A stretch of DNA of 64,000 bases from Spongilla lacustris (taxonomy: Eukaryota; Porifera; Demospongiae; Spongillida; Spongillidae): the NCBI GenBank assembly GCA_949361645.1, contig OX442416.1:438887-502886 (forward strand). The letters are read 5' to 3'. This document shows positions 54,553-64,000 of this stretch, piece after piece. The stretch's first letter is position 1. Every line of letters begins with the position of its first letter. A model generated the notes under the pieces. It made no database searches and had not been told where the DNA came from. It was given only the letters and a program-made list of their open reading frames with translations. Both the position numbers and the translations under genes were made by a program.

Positions 54553-56086
54553 TAGCACTGTGCAAAAACTTTGTTATACGATAGCGTATTCTATAGCGTA
54601 TATTTGAATATACACCTTAAATATACACACCAGCGTATAGAACCATATACGCAGGTGCGTATATTCAAATATAACCGATCACGCGACATTTGTGGTTGCT
54701 TAGCAAACCGTTGAATTCACTTTGTGGCTACGTTGTCAGTCACCGTATACTAAGTGCTTCATATTCCGTATATTATCCTCCAACCACTCCCACCCCTCGT
54801 TCCCGATCCAGTTTAGTCAATTTAAAATTTTAATCATTTTGCACATGTACAACAAAACAACAAACTAACAGTCCGAGGCGGCAATCTGCATATATTCGAT
54901 CCAAGGCACCTGTACAGAATACAAATTCAGATCGTAAAAAAATATATTTCACTCACCACATATCATATCCTCGCGTTCTGTTTATACACGATTCTATATA
55001 TAAAGCAACAGATACATTATCGGGTAAGTGATATGCTTACCTTTCTTGTCTCCTATCTCCGATGTTTGACTTAAAACAATGGAACAGTGCGGGTTAACAC
55101 TTACCGTACCGTCCGGTCGGAGTCTGCAAGTTAAAAAAAAAACCTTAGCAAAACACAACAAATGAATAGGCCTATACCTTTTTATATCGCGCTCCATTGT
55201 GCCTGCTGTTCTATCATTTCGGTTGTTCAACCGAACGGGAACACTTAGGACACTTGCCAACCTAGTGCAAATAGAGAAAGGTGAATTCATTCTTTAGCAA
55301 CTGCAACACATAATACCGGTAACTTGTACACTCTGGAAAGACAAACTATTGCCATTTAACGATCAAAACCCTGATCTCAGCGCGATTCTTACAGTCCTTC
55401 TGTCTGTTCATACCAAAGCAACACGACCATGAAACAGCCCGCCTAAAATCTACAAATCACATGCACGGTTAGTTAACCACATTTCTAATTGGAGCACTTT
55501 TGTATCGTACTACACAAACATTTGTACAGGGGTCCAATAGAGGTCTACTGTGTAAGCATTCTACTGCTTCCATTGTAGCATTTACTGGGATCCGATGTGA
55601 TCATGACCAAACTCAACTGGCGAGTTAGCATAGGCCATAGTCATGCACCATGAGCCCGGCCTACCGCTCACAAAATTTACCGCCGTATAAACGGGTACAC
55701 CAAGCAGACATACATGTATATAGCTAACCTTTGACGTCCAGCAGCTTCGATGCCTACACACCTTCTTACCTCACGTGGGTCCGGGTACGGGTCTGACCAC
55801 TCATGAATCAATTCTGTGGTATACTTATGTAAACAGTGGGATTTTATGGAATGAAATATACGCAGTAGTATAACTCACTACAGTATATTCAAATATACTC
55901 TTAAGAATACACTATCGTATATTTTGAAGGTGTGCTTATATAAACGGTGACGTATTTGACACTTGCGTATTCTCAAATATACGCGGTCGTGCACTTCAAA
56001 TATACTACACAGGTTATATTTTGCGCATTCCTCAAATATACGCATAAATATACACTATCGTATAACAAACTTTTTGCACAGTGTAG
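54553..56086. mobile_element. CACTG-ended (EnSpm/CACTA-like) element, 1528 bp
   Basis: Ends CACTGTGCAAAAACTTTG at 54556 and, inverted, CACTGTGCAAAAAGTTTG at 56083, each followed by TTATACGATAG. Flanked by TAG at 54553-54555 and 56084-56086, a 3-bp duplication as in CACTA elements. Subterminal zones (54570-54680, 55880-56050) are full of direct and inverted TATACGC/CAAATATAC words, also typical. It has no transposase; it carries a short spliced-looking gene on minus. Confidence 0.75.
54990..55290 (-). CDS. spliced mini-gene carried inside the CACTG element
   Basis: Minus-strand frame with ATG at 55288-55290 (MNSPFSICTRLASVLSVPVR) or at the internal MERDIKR. The donor after AAAAG (55188) is in phase 2. 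It joins an exon about 55041-55127, preceded by a T tract and CAG, reading LRPDGTVSVNPHCSIVLSQT and SEIGDKK, to a GTAAGC donor in phase 1. A third exon near 54956-54994 (ESCINRTRGYDMC) has a GTGAGT donor. Three junctions in phase are unlikely by chance. Family unknown; it may be a captured host gene fragment. Confidence 0.4.
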
Positions 56087-56418
56087 TGTCATTCGTTTAT
56101 AATGAAGTCCTCACAATGGAACCGATTGCTGCTTAAATTACTATTATGAGAATTACGCCTATCCTTTTCCTAGCACTTACTACATGTAACTCGTTAGCAA
56201 CTTATTAACACATTGGCAACCTTAAATTTTAAATATAGTTATATTTTACTTTTGCATTTTAGGTTACACAGGGTATACAACTGTAGAGTGGTAGGCTGGT
56301 GTTTAATGTGAAACCAAAGATACAAATCTAAGGTCATGCTACATGTATGTATTAAAATCTGATGCCATAATTATAATAACAACAATAAGTAATATTGACT
56401 ATATTGTTTTATGCATAG

Positions 56419-58122
56419 GTGATTGGCGGTGTGATCAGCTTAGGTGGTCAAATCAAGGTGTCCAAAAGCTGCGCAGGAAGGATCACTATTAAAAAGTCTT
56501 ACTTTTTCATTTCTAGTTCCAGTGGACCATCCAAACTGTTTATGAAGCATGCATTTGAACTTTTAGCACTAAATGATGTCCCTACTGTGCTAATACATTA
56601 CGTGAGGAATGAGAAATGTGCTGTTCCTTATGCACATGGGAATGCAACAAGTGATTCTAAAAGAAAGTACATAAGGACATGCCATCAGTTATTCAAAGTC
56701 TCAAATATAGCTGCACCATGGAAACAGCTGTGAAGTCCTACTGAAATCACATCTTAGAAGTATTATCTCCACAACACTTTCCTGTAAGCATCCATGCACT
56801 ATAAAACAAGCAAAAAATATACGATCAAGCAGGCAGCAAAGATTATCACATGATGTTTTATACAACCTTCATGAACTGGCTATAGATAACCCTGAGTATA
56901 TTCATACAATTCATACTCATCCAAATTTGGTTTGCGTTTGTGGGTAACAAGCATTGTTTGAGGAGTTTGATAGGCTACTATTGACTGATTCACCGTCACC
57001 ACAACTGTTGCCATATGACACCACATTCAAGTTGGGCGATTTTTGTTTGTCCACATTAGCTTTCCGTCACATTCTTTTTACCCAGTCTCCTTTCATTCCA
57101 CTTTGCTTTCTTATACATGACAGAAAGTTTCAATTATCGCATGATGAACTGTTTAGTATTTGCTGTCTTCATTGCTGAAGACTAGAAAACCCATTGTGAG
57201 AACAGGCCATAGTGAACACAATTAAAACGCATTTATCTTTCACACCTCACTTGAGGTGTTGGAACCATGTAATTAGGGATGCACGCAGATGGTTAAGTTC
57301 TCATGGTTAAGTTCTCATGGTGCTAATACTCAAGAAATGCATTGCTGATATGAAATCTCTCTTTCACACTGATCCCATTACTAAATGATTATACAGTAGC
57401 CTTAAGCAAAATGACTTGCAAGTGCATGGAGCGCACCATTTCATCAGTACTACATGACTCATATACACCCTGACATTGAATTCATAGCCTGATGGGGTAT
57501 TGAGCCCTGTGGTGTATACAATCCATTTAGTGGAGTAAGAAATAATCTGGCAGAAGGATTTAATCATGTGCTTAAAAGTTTGCAGGAATGGAAGGAAGTG
57601 CCTGTGGACTGCAGGAAAACAAGGATTAGGAGAATATACACTTCACCCGCTATTTTCAAGTGTACTTGATTTGCAACTACTGTTGTCTTCAGAAAGTATA
57701 TATCATCCCCAAAGCATCATTGATCGTATTATAATTACACACATTGTGAGAATGAAATGAATTCTAATGCTACCCCTGTCTCAAGTAACCTCACACAAAT
57801 GCAACGTGCCAGAAACATAATTGAAAACAACAAGGTTAGCTTTGATCCAAGACTTCATACATTCACTATAATGGGAACTACTAAACCTCACATGGTCACC
57901 TTATTCCCTAAGGAAACATGCTCATATCCATATCCATCTACATCAATATGCTACCATATTTATGGCAGCAAAGCTAAGTATTGGTCAAGATGATGATATC
58001 GCTAAAAGAAAAATAATTAACCTTTCACAACTTTGAAAGAATGCTAGAAGTCGAAAAGAAAAAAACTTCAGACAGAAAGAGACCCCGACCATGGGATGTT
58101 GACGTTGTTCCTGCACGTAAGT
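56419..58122 (+). pseudogene. MULE-like transposase-derived gene with SWIM-type C-terminus, decayed
   Basis: Fragments in several frames, in order: 56430-56733 (FFISSSSGPSKLFMKHAFEL, HYVRNEKCAVPYAHG); 56954-57178, LLPYDTTFKLGDFCLST, FRHILFTQSPFIPLCFLIHD, the region around the first catalytic Asp of MULE-type transposases; 57566-57650, CLWTAGKQGLGEYTLHPLF; 57757-57993, MQRARNIIENNKVSFDPRL, PHMVTLFPKETC and CYHIYGSKAK, resembling a SWIM zinc finger; 58000-58122, RKIINLSQL and RKRPRPWDVDVVPA. Many stops and frameshifts separate them, so it is dead as a transposase. Assignment rests on the DTTF block and Cys...Cys-x-His motif. Confidence 0.55.
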
Positions 58123-58214
58123 ATTGAAATTATAAGGCATGCACTATTTGAAGTATCAATTAAGTGCAGTAATGCACTGTTCTGCTACTATACTTGATAG
58201 CAGGAATCGGAAGT

Positions 58215-58560
58215 CTCGCTATAGACTTCCATATGGGTTTTGACCCCGACTATGAATTTAATTAAAATCCCGCGACCCTACCGTAGCTTCGCTCCCGATG
58301 ATCGGATCGTCTAACTTGTTGCGTCAATCGATCTAGAAGTCAAAACTGAGTAGTTTCATTTTTGATTCACGTCGTAGAACCGCGTGGTTGTCGAGAACGA
58401 AAAATACTGCTGTCCTCGTTCCACTTCCAAAAATAATGGGCGGGTCGTCTTCTGCATCTGCTTCTGCTTCTGCTTCTTGGGAACTCATAACTCGGGACAG
58501 GAACACTTTTAAGCAATGAAAATTGCACCAATAGCTTTAGAATTAGCTGGAGGATTCGAT
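58215..58560 (+). promoter_or_regulatory. conserved leader, copy C, orphan
   Basis: GGGTTTTGACCCCGACTATG, AACCGCGTGGTTGTCGAG, a (CTGCTT)n tract and CATAACTCGGGACAGGAACA match the leader, but no KADPE reading frame follows; an FB half-element comes next. Confidence 0.55.
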
Positions 58561-58714
58561 TTGATACACAAAAGCCTAAAAGCCTATATACGGTCTTATC
58601 AAGTCTAATTAAGCAAAAGTACCTAGAAAATTTTCACAATACGTATGGATTGAGTTAAATGAAAGGGGGGAAACCTGAGATGCAACAGTAATTTGGGTGT
58701 TAAAAAAATTAAGG

Positions 58715-58885
58715 AAACAAGTAAATAAAAACATTCTCTCTGAGAAAGTTGGTGGGATATAGGTTTTGTAGGCAAATAGTATACTGGTGTAAAAAGCAAG
58801 GAAACAAGTTTTATCAGAAGGGAAAATGTAATAGTTCTATATTTAGCACAGAAACAGCATATGCCTTAGTCGAAGTGTGCTAAAT
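58715..58885. mobile_element. foldback family FB, copy 5, one arm only
   Basis: ACAAGTAAATAAAAACATTC to CTATATTTAGCAC, then a short start of the inverted arm (GTGCTAAAT) that stops abruptly at a different, poly-G-containing sequence. Confidence 0.8.
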
Positions 58886-59136
58886 AGGGCTCCACCCCAG
58901 ACCCCTTTGGGTGAGCTTTGCATACCCCCTTGCTGGGAGGATCGAGGCCCGCATATATCTCTCTCCGCCCTTGCGACTGCCTACCAACCCTCGCTGAAAA
59001 ATTCTAGATCCGCCCCTTTATTTGTAGGGGGGAGGGGGGGGGGGGAGGGCGTCATTATTGCATTATGTCCCCGGGCGCTCAACAACCACACTACGCCACT
59101 GCTGTGACCTGAAAGTCAGGCCAGGGCTCCGGTCCG

Positions 59137-59891
59137 TGGCCTGAAAGGTCGACAGGAAAGATACTATTGCTGTAGGTGAAAGCCTACGTCGCCTGACCAG
59201 CAAATGCCTTTGTGCGGCAGTGAAAGGGAAGGCAGCAGAATTTTTTAAACCACATCATTTTGGTGTTGCTTGCAGCAATGGTGCAGAGAAGATTGCCCAT
59301 GGCTTGAGAGCGTGTGTTAATAAGTATTGGCTGGATGATGACTTCGTTGTCCTTAAGGTGGACATGAAGAACGCCTTCAATATGGTCTCACGAGAGGCAA
59401 TCCTCTCAGAGTGCAGCAAACACTTCCCTGAGCTGCTCCCTTGGGCCATCTGGTGTTACAGTCAGCATCCCATTCTGTGGCATCCTTTGGGCAGTTTACA
59501 TTCGGAACAAGGGGTTCAGCAGGGGGATCCTCTTGGTCCTCTGCTCTTCTCCCTGGTTTTAAACAAAGTAGTGTCAGAAATCGCCACTAATTCTATGTGT
59601 GCAGATTTGTCCTACCATGCCTGGTACCTGGATGATGGTGTGCTGGCTGGTCCCAGGTCTGCTGTTCTTCAAGCTCTCTCTATCATACAAGAGTTTGGTC
59701 CTCCTAATGGTCTCATTGTAAACTTTCCTAAATGTGAGATATTTAGCAAACCTGATGTCAGTCCTTTTCCTCCAGAAATGAAAAAATCATCTCACCCTAA
59801 TATTGTTATTTTGGGCATCCCGATTGGTGACAAGGCTTTTTGCGCCACCTTCATTTCGGAGAAACATGAAGAGGCCAAAGCTCTTCGGTGA
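59137..59891 (+). pseudogene. reverse transcriptase fragment, non-LTR type, cut at both ends
   Basis: An open frame of about 250 codons, open upstream from the GTG at 59220. RT motifs: FVVLKVDMKNAFNMVSRE (first catalytic Asp), GVQQGDPLGPLLFSLVL and HAWYLDDGVLAGP (the YxDD box), then LIVNFPKCEIFS. Both catalytic parts are intact. N-terminal and C-terminal domains are missing: the frame ends exactly where leader copy D begins (59893). The order and GVQQGDPLGPLLFSL spacing fit non-LTR-type RTs known from invertebrates; subclass undetermined. Confidence 0.75.
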
Positions 59892-59892
59892 A

Positions 59893-60205
59893 TGTCATTA
59901 AAAACGGGACCCGCTTATAACGGGACTCTTATCAATCGGATAGCTTAGCTCTTTGTCATCGTCGAACAAGCAGTCCAAAACGAGCAGTTTCGCATTTGTT
60001 TGATGTCATAAAACCGCGTGGTTGTGGAGAACAAAACGTTTGTTTAAACTCGTACCCAGTCCCACCGTATTTCTCGTTGTTGATGTTCTTCTTGACCACG
60101 CGATAGGAACACTTCTAAGAAACGAAAATCACACCAATAGCTTCAGAATTCATTGGCATTCTCGCTTCAATGGTCAAAATGTATCGAGGTTACATTGTAT
60201 ATATC
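59893..60205 (+). promoter_or_regulatory. conserved leader, copy D, joined to the RT fragment
   Basis: GTCATTAAAAACGGGACCCG, GTCATAAAACCGCGTGG, CGTACCCAGTCCCACCG and GATAGGAACACTTCTAAGAA match copies A and B. The ACACCTATTAGTGGTAATTA block at 60257 also corresponds to 34633 in copy A. Confidence 0.55.
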
Positions 60206-60291
60206 GGTGGTAAGTACACTTCGTGAACATGTTATCCAATGTGAACGGTCTGGGCACTACACCTATTAGTGGTAATTAACCTAGTGAAATT

Positions 60292-60609
60292 GTGGCACGT
60301 ATCCGGTTTGGACACTACCACTATTTACTCGAGCCAGAACTAACCGGTGAGGTCTTCACCGGAACCTCGAACCTAAACAAAACTTTAAAGAGACAACGAT
60401 ACAACGAACATTCAGCGACCAGGAAGAGTGCAGAACATCGGGACGATTCCATCGCTTCTCCTTCTGCGAAAAGAATGCGATTCCAAGAACGCACGACCGA
60501 CAGCCAAATATGCTGCTGGAAAAAATGCTACCGCAGGGGTAATAGGCTTGGAAAGCTACCAAAACCAATAGGTACGCTCGAATTCAACTGGGTAATATCT
60601 ATGGTTTGA
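60292..60609 (+). pseudogene. possible degenerate coding sequence after leader D
   Basis: The frame reads TLKRQRYNEHSATRKSAEHR and SIASPSAKRMRFQERTTDSQ, a basic composition and SAKR-type ending like the C-terminal part of copies A and B, but the 15-residue units are not preserved. Confidence 0.3.
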
Positions 60610-60625
60610 TGTACATCAGTGAATT

Positions 60626-60900
60626 ATGGTCTCCCCCACACCCCCTAGTGCGGGCACAGAACGGGCATTTGGACGGGGATTGACTAGGATTTTTGCCTCA
60701 GGGGAATTATTCATGATGTCGCATGGCGCAGGAAATTTTATGCGGGCGTCTCTTCTGCTGCAGTGCTCCACATAGTATGTGGGGGATTTGAATGGCTAGA
60801 ATGCCCAAGGGGTTGGGATTAGAAAACCGCAATCTTCAAATCCCCACCTTCGCCCCATCTGTGCCCGCACTGGGGGGCCGGGACTGGAGTGGGAGACCAT
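60626..60900. mobile_element. 275-bp MITE with ATGGTCTCCC ends
   Basis: ATGGTCTCCCCCACACCCCC and GTGCGGGCACAG on the left are mirrored at the right end (CTGTGCCCGCAC, GGGAGACCAT). The interior has no gene. Target duplication not resolved. Confidence 0.65.
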
Positions 60901-61198
60901 TGATAGGTGCATAAACTATAGCAGTAGAGGTCAGAATTCATTGTGTACGTGGGAAAACCTGTTAACCTTGCCCTGTCATCAATATATAAGAGGTCTGCCC
61001 AGGTCAATTAACAGTTTTAACATGGCTTCTATTTATACATGTACATGTATTTTGTGATTTTATGAGTAATTGTAATTTCATTTCATGTGTTCATTTTCTG
61101 TACCTTTTAGCTTCTCCCTGTATGAACCAAACAAAGCATACTGAGGGAATATAAAGGTAGCCTAGTAGCATTCTGTTAAATGGGCTAAATGATGCCTT

Positions 61199-61425
61199 TT
61201 GCAAAATCCACCCATGGTTAGCACAAAAGGTCAGCTGTTTGTGAAGTTAGTGCAGGTGCATTGCTTAACAAGGCTGCATAGAAAAAAAATAGGTGAATTT
61301 CTACATGATATTCGTGCTATTGATGCAATCAAAATCACAGAACCTTTCTTTTGTGATGCCTCTTACAACCACATAGGGAAGCTTGGTACCCTAATGGTAG
61401 GTGTGTGTAATGGCAAACGAGATAC
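61199..61425 (+). CDS. hypothetical coding fragment
   Basis: TKGQLFVKLVQVHCLTRLHR, KKIGEFLHDIRAIDAIKITE, PFFCDASYNHIGKLGTL: coding-like sequence without stop over about 75 codons, ending in a CCCCTACTCC repeat. Family unknown, perhaps a transposon gene. Confidence 0.3.
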
Positions 61426-61431
61426 CTGCAT

Positions 61432-61540
61432 ACCCTTATGTACCCTACTCCTCCCCTTATACCTACTACTACCCCTACCCCTCCCAATACCTACCACTAC
61501 CCTTACTATTACCCCTACTCCTCCCCTTACCTACCACCAT
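61432..61540. repeat. CCCCTACTCCTCCCC-type repeat
   Basis: Irregular ACCTACTACTACCCCTACTC repeat on both sides of the MITE at 61539 (also 61700-61760), so the MITE inserted into it. Confidence 0.8.
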
Positions 61541-61696
61541 GGGCGCCCCCAGCATTTCTGGAAGGGTGGGGCCAGGATAGGGTAAGGGCGCACCATTTGA
61601 CAGCCAAATATTACTATGGGGGTGTTGTATGCTTTAGGCCGATTCAGCGGGGGGGGGAGGGGGGGGGGGGCATGGCCCCCCCTGGGGGCGCTCATG
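61539..61696. mobile_element. 158-bp MITE with CATGGGCGCCCCCAG ends
   Basis: Left CATGGGCGCCCCCAG, right (inverted) CATGAGCGCCCCCAG. Interior GGGGCCAGGATAGGGTAAGG, ATTTGACAGCC and a G tract are shared, inverted, with 34030-34103. Confidence 0.75.
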
Positions 61697-61889
61697 ACCT
61701 ACTCCCTACCCCTACTCCTCCCTTTACCTACTACTACCTCTATCCTCCCCTTACCTACTATTCCCCTGTTGCGTGGAGTGAGGTGACCTCAATAGTCACG
61801 TGTGTAATGATGAGGAATTCACTGATACACTACTGTCAGAGTATGAAACATATCTACATGGATACTGCTCACAAGTTGAGTTGACACAG

Positions 61890-62290
61890 ATCTCTTTAAT
61901 TTACATAACACTGTAATAAAGGAAGAGATGGTGGACGCTCCTGTTGCTGTCATGAGTATCAAGAGAGCCAGAGAGAGTAAATGTACTAATATACTGAGTA
62001 TAACATTGTTTATGTACTGAACAATATTATGGTTATGACATGTAGATATACATGATTACTATTTAAATGACATATATACCAAGTTCATATCGTAGCTGAG
62101 TGATCAGTGTTTCTCTATGGTATCATAATTGCAACGTCGGAGGATGGTCCTTTTTGCATTTAAAAATGCAAAGTATTCTCTTTCCACTATTGGGGTATAC
62201 ATGTATACATGTAAGATTAATAGTGATGAAATGTCTGTTGCTAAGTGAATATATTTAGATGTAGCATTGAAAGCACAAAAAAAAAGCAAT
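61890..62290. other. no gene recognised
   Basis: AT-rich sequence without exons or repeats that could be supported. Confidence 0.5.
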
Positions 62291-62294
62291 GAAA

Positions 62295-62581
62295 CAAGTA
62301 AAAATATTCTCTATGAGAAAGTTGGTGGTATATAGGATTTGAAGACAATAGTGGTGAAAAGTAGGGAAACAAGGGTTGAATGATAAGGAAAAACGAAATA
62401 GTCCTATATTTAGCACATGCATGAACAATGTATTGTCCTACAATTTGTGCTGGGCTAAATATAGGACTATTTCATTTTTCCTTATCATTCAACCCTTGTT
62501 TCCCTACTTTTTACACCACTATTGCCTTCAAATCCTATATACCACCAACTTTCTCATAGAGAATGTTTTTATTTACTTGTC
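62295..62581. mobile_element. foldback family FB, copy 6
   Basis: ACAAGTAAAAATATTCTC ... CCTATATTTAGCACATGC, then GCTAAATATAGGACTATT and the inverted arm ending TTTTATTTACTTGT. Arms are about 130 bp. Confidence 0.9.
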
Positions 62582-62588
62582 AGTCAGT

Positions 62589-62671
62589 GGTGCGGGAGAA
62601 CCTCTGCTGCTAAGAAAGTGAAACAGTGCAGCCCTACTAGTGCAGAACTGAAACCTGCAGTTGACGTTAAG
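62589..62671 (+). CDS. possible exon just after FB copy 6
   Basis: Between a GTCAGTCAG acceptor-like site and an AAGG/GTACAT donor the frame reads WCGRTSAAKKVKQCSP, TSAELKPAVDVKG. It is basic, with plausible composition; no partner exon was identified. Confidence 0.25.
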
Positions 62672-62829
62672 GGTACATTCCATCCTTCTGGTCCTATATA
62701 AGTTTTTTAATGTGTGGCTGTGGAAGCACTATAAGCTCTCTCCTCGCGCTAACTGTGAAAAATGGGCTTTGTGTGCTTCAGTTATGCCAAAAGGGAGGTG
62801 AAACCGTTTAATTTGGACACAGCAAAAAA

Positions 62830-63115
62830 ACCTCGCGAATCATATTTATGATTTATCAAGTGATTTTGCTGTGGAAATCACACACAGGATCATCAGATGA
62901 TCTGACAGTAATTCGAAATGAAAAATCACTGACAAATCATTTAAAAATCACAGTAGGATTTAATATATGATTTTTTACAAAGAATCATTTGAAATTTCAG
63001 ATGCATAATCAATCAAAGATTTCTGCCCAATTTTTCATGTGATTCAGCTTGTAAAATCACATGATTAATCACATCATAATCATTGGTCTTGATTGTTCAA
63101 ATGATTTCTCATGTA
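62830..63115. repeat. field of AAATCA/TGATTT words
   Basis: About 20 occurrences of AATCAT, TGATTT or their complements in 285 bp, several as palindromic pairs (AATCACATGATTAATCAC). Not a simple tandem array. Confidence 0.6.
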
Positions 63116-63209
63116 TCCATTACAATATATAAATGATATATATAAAAAAAATTACATGAAAATAAAAAGGAAAAGCAGAATATACTGGAGGATAAATAAA
63201 TAAAACAAC

Positions 63210-63443
63210 TTAGATTTTTTGTTCTCCAACTGTTGACTTTGTTGCTGATGAGAAGCTCGAGCTTCTCCAATCGTTTTTCTTTTTGTTCTGGGCAACAGCT
63301 TCATCATCATCTGAACTGACAACAGGTGAAACAGCACCAGCATCAATTCTGACTGTACACCTGAATGCTTTAATTGCTTCAGCATCCCCAGCATTAAGTT
63401 CACCCTTTTGTATCGCCTCCTGTACTGCTTTATCACGTGCAAC
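63210..63443 (-). CDS. terminal exon of an unidentified minus-strand gene
   Basis: After a TCTGTCCAG acceptor, 77 codons to TAA at 63210-63212: VARDKAVQEAIQKGELNAGD, AEAIKAFRCTVRIDAGAVSP, an acidic SSDDDEAV and a Lys/Ser-rich end. Composition is convincingly coding. A coding-like frame upstream (63550-63660, ETPWSGIDEDQKSRILQSVE) may be an earlier exon, but the phases do not fit directly. Family unknown. Confidence 0.5.
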   Translation of the reverse strand, partial: VARDKAVQEAIQKGELNAGDAEAIKAFRCTVRIDAGAVSPVVSSDDDEAVAQNKKKNDWRSSSFSSATKSTVGEQKI

Positions 63444-63822
63444 CTGGACAGATGAAGTTGTAGATTAGTGCATGATTATTCAAATATGTAATGCTTACAT
63501 ATGCAAGGTGATATCACTTCAAAGACATACATCTTTGCCTTCTTTTCTTCAAGTCACCTTTAGAAGGCATTGGAAGCTTGTATAGTTGAAGGTGACTCTC
63601 AACAGATTGAAGTATTCTGGATTTTTGATCTTCATCAATACCACTCCAAGGTGTCTCTTTTAACTTTTAACGACTTGTCCAATTACTCAGCATACTCTTC
63701 AAACACTACTTGAAGTATTTTCTGTGAATGGATTATTTCATACTGTCACGTGTCCATATTTAAAGTGCTTACCAACGGAACAACCACTTTTGAAGACGTT
63801 GCAACACTATTTCCTGCGGAAT

Positions 63823-63846
63823 GAGGGGGGGGGGGGGGGCGGGGGG
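63823..63846. repeat. poly-G tract
   Basis: GGGGGGGGGGGGGGGCGGGGGG. Nothing else recognisable was found from 63700 to the window end. Confidence 0.9.
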
Positions 63847-64000
63847 CAATCGAATCGATGAGGGATACAAGTGGGTAAGCAGTACAAAATCGCTTACCAC
63901 TAATAAGTGTTATACATAAATATGTATACGTTTCCTTATCAGTACACAGCAACCGTTTCTTTATCACATTTACAACACGTATAACATTTACCTTCATATT

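Overview
The window looks like nuclear DNA of an early-branching animal, most probably a demosponge. Reasons: real genes are split into small exons with consensus splice sites, no bacterial operon structure is present, CA/GATG/poly-G microsatellites and minisatellites are very abundant, and two kinds of protein sequence known to me from sponge genomes occur (15-residue 'SYKADPE'-type repeats and a restriction-endonuclease/kinase-like pair). No database search could be run, so family names rest on motif recognition; exon models rest on splice sites and on exon phases that fit together.

Layout. 0-2.4 kb: three exons of a P4-ATPase of the ATP9 type, with a Mutator-like foldback MITE in one intron, followed by a phase-compatible chain of exons of unknown family. 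3.2-6.5 kb: an eight-exon minus-strand gene for an alpha-helical, spectrin-repeat-like protein whose introns are full of minisatellites. 7.2-11.9 kb: a minus-strand kinase-like exon and a separate PD-(D/E)xK nuclease-like exon. 13.5-26.5 kb: several copies of one dispersed repeat in which three different internal segments have each grown into a minisatellite, interrupted by a defective Ty3/Gypsy element (14.3-17.2 kb) and overlapping the introns of a small-exon minus-strand gene (17.8-19.0 kb). 26.8-31.7 kb: gene debris (DNA polymerase delta-like fragment, Gypsy RNase H fragment, GC-rich adhesin-like fragment) between foldback elements. 33.8-46 kb: a nest of elements containing three copies of a multi-copy gene/transposon family with a conserved leader and KADPE-type repeats, plus several MITEs with good target-site duplications. 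46.2-52.9 kb: a plus-strand TOLLIP-like C2-domain gene whose C-terminus is a long hexapeptide repeat array. 54.5-60.6 kb: a CACTG-ended element, a decayed MULE/SWIM transposase-like gene, a non-LTR-type reverse transcriptase fragment and two more leader copies. 61-64 kb: MITEs and a minus-strand terminal exon.

The best-supported host genes are the ATP9-like exons, the spectrin-like gene, the 17.8-19.0 kb gene and the TOLLIP-like gene. Most of the remaining sequence is mobile or tandem DNA. No rRNA, tRNA or CRISPR array was seen.
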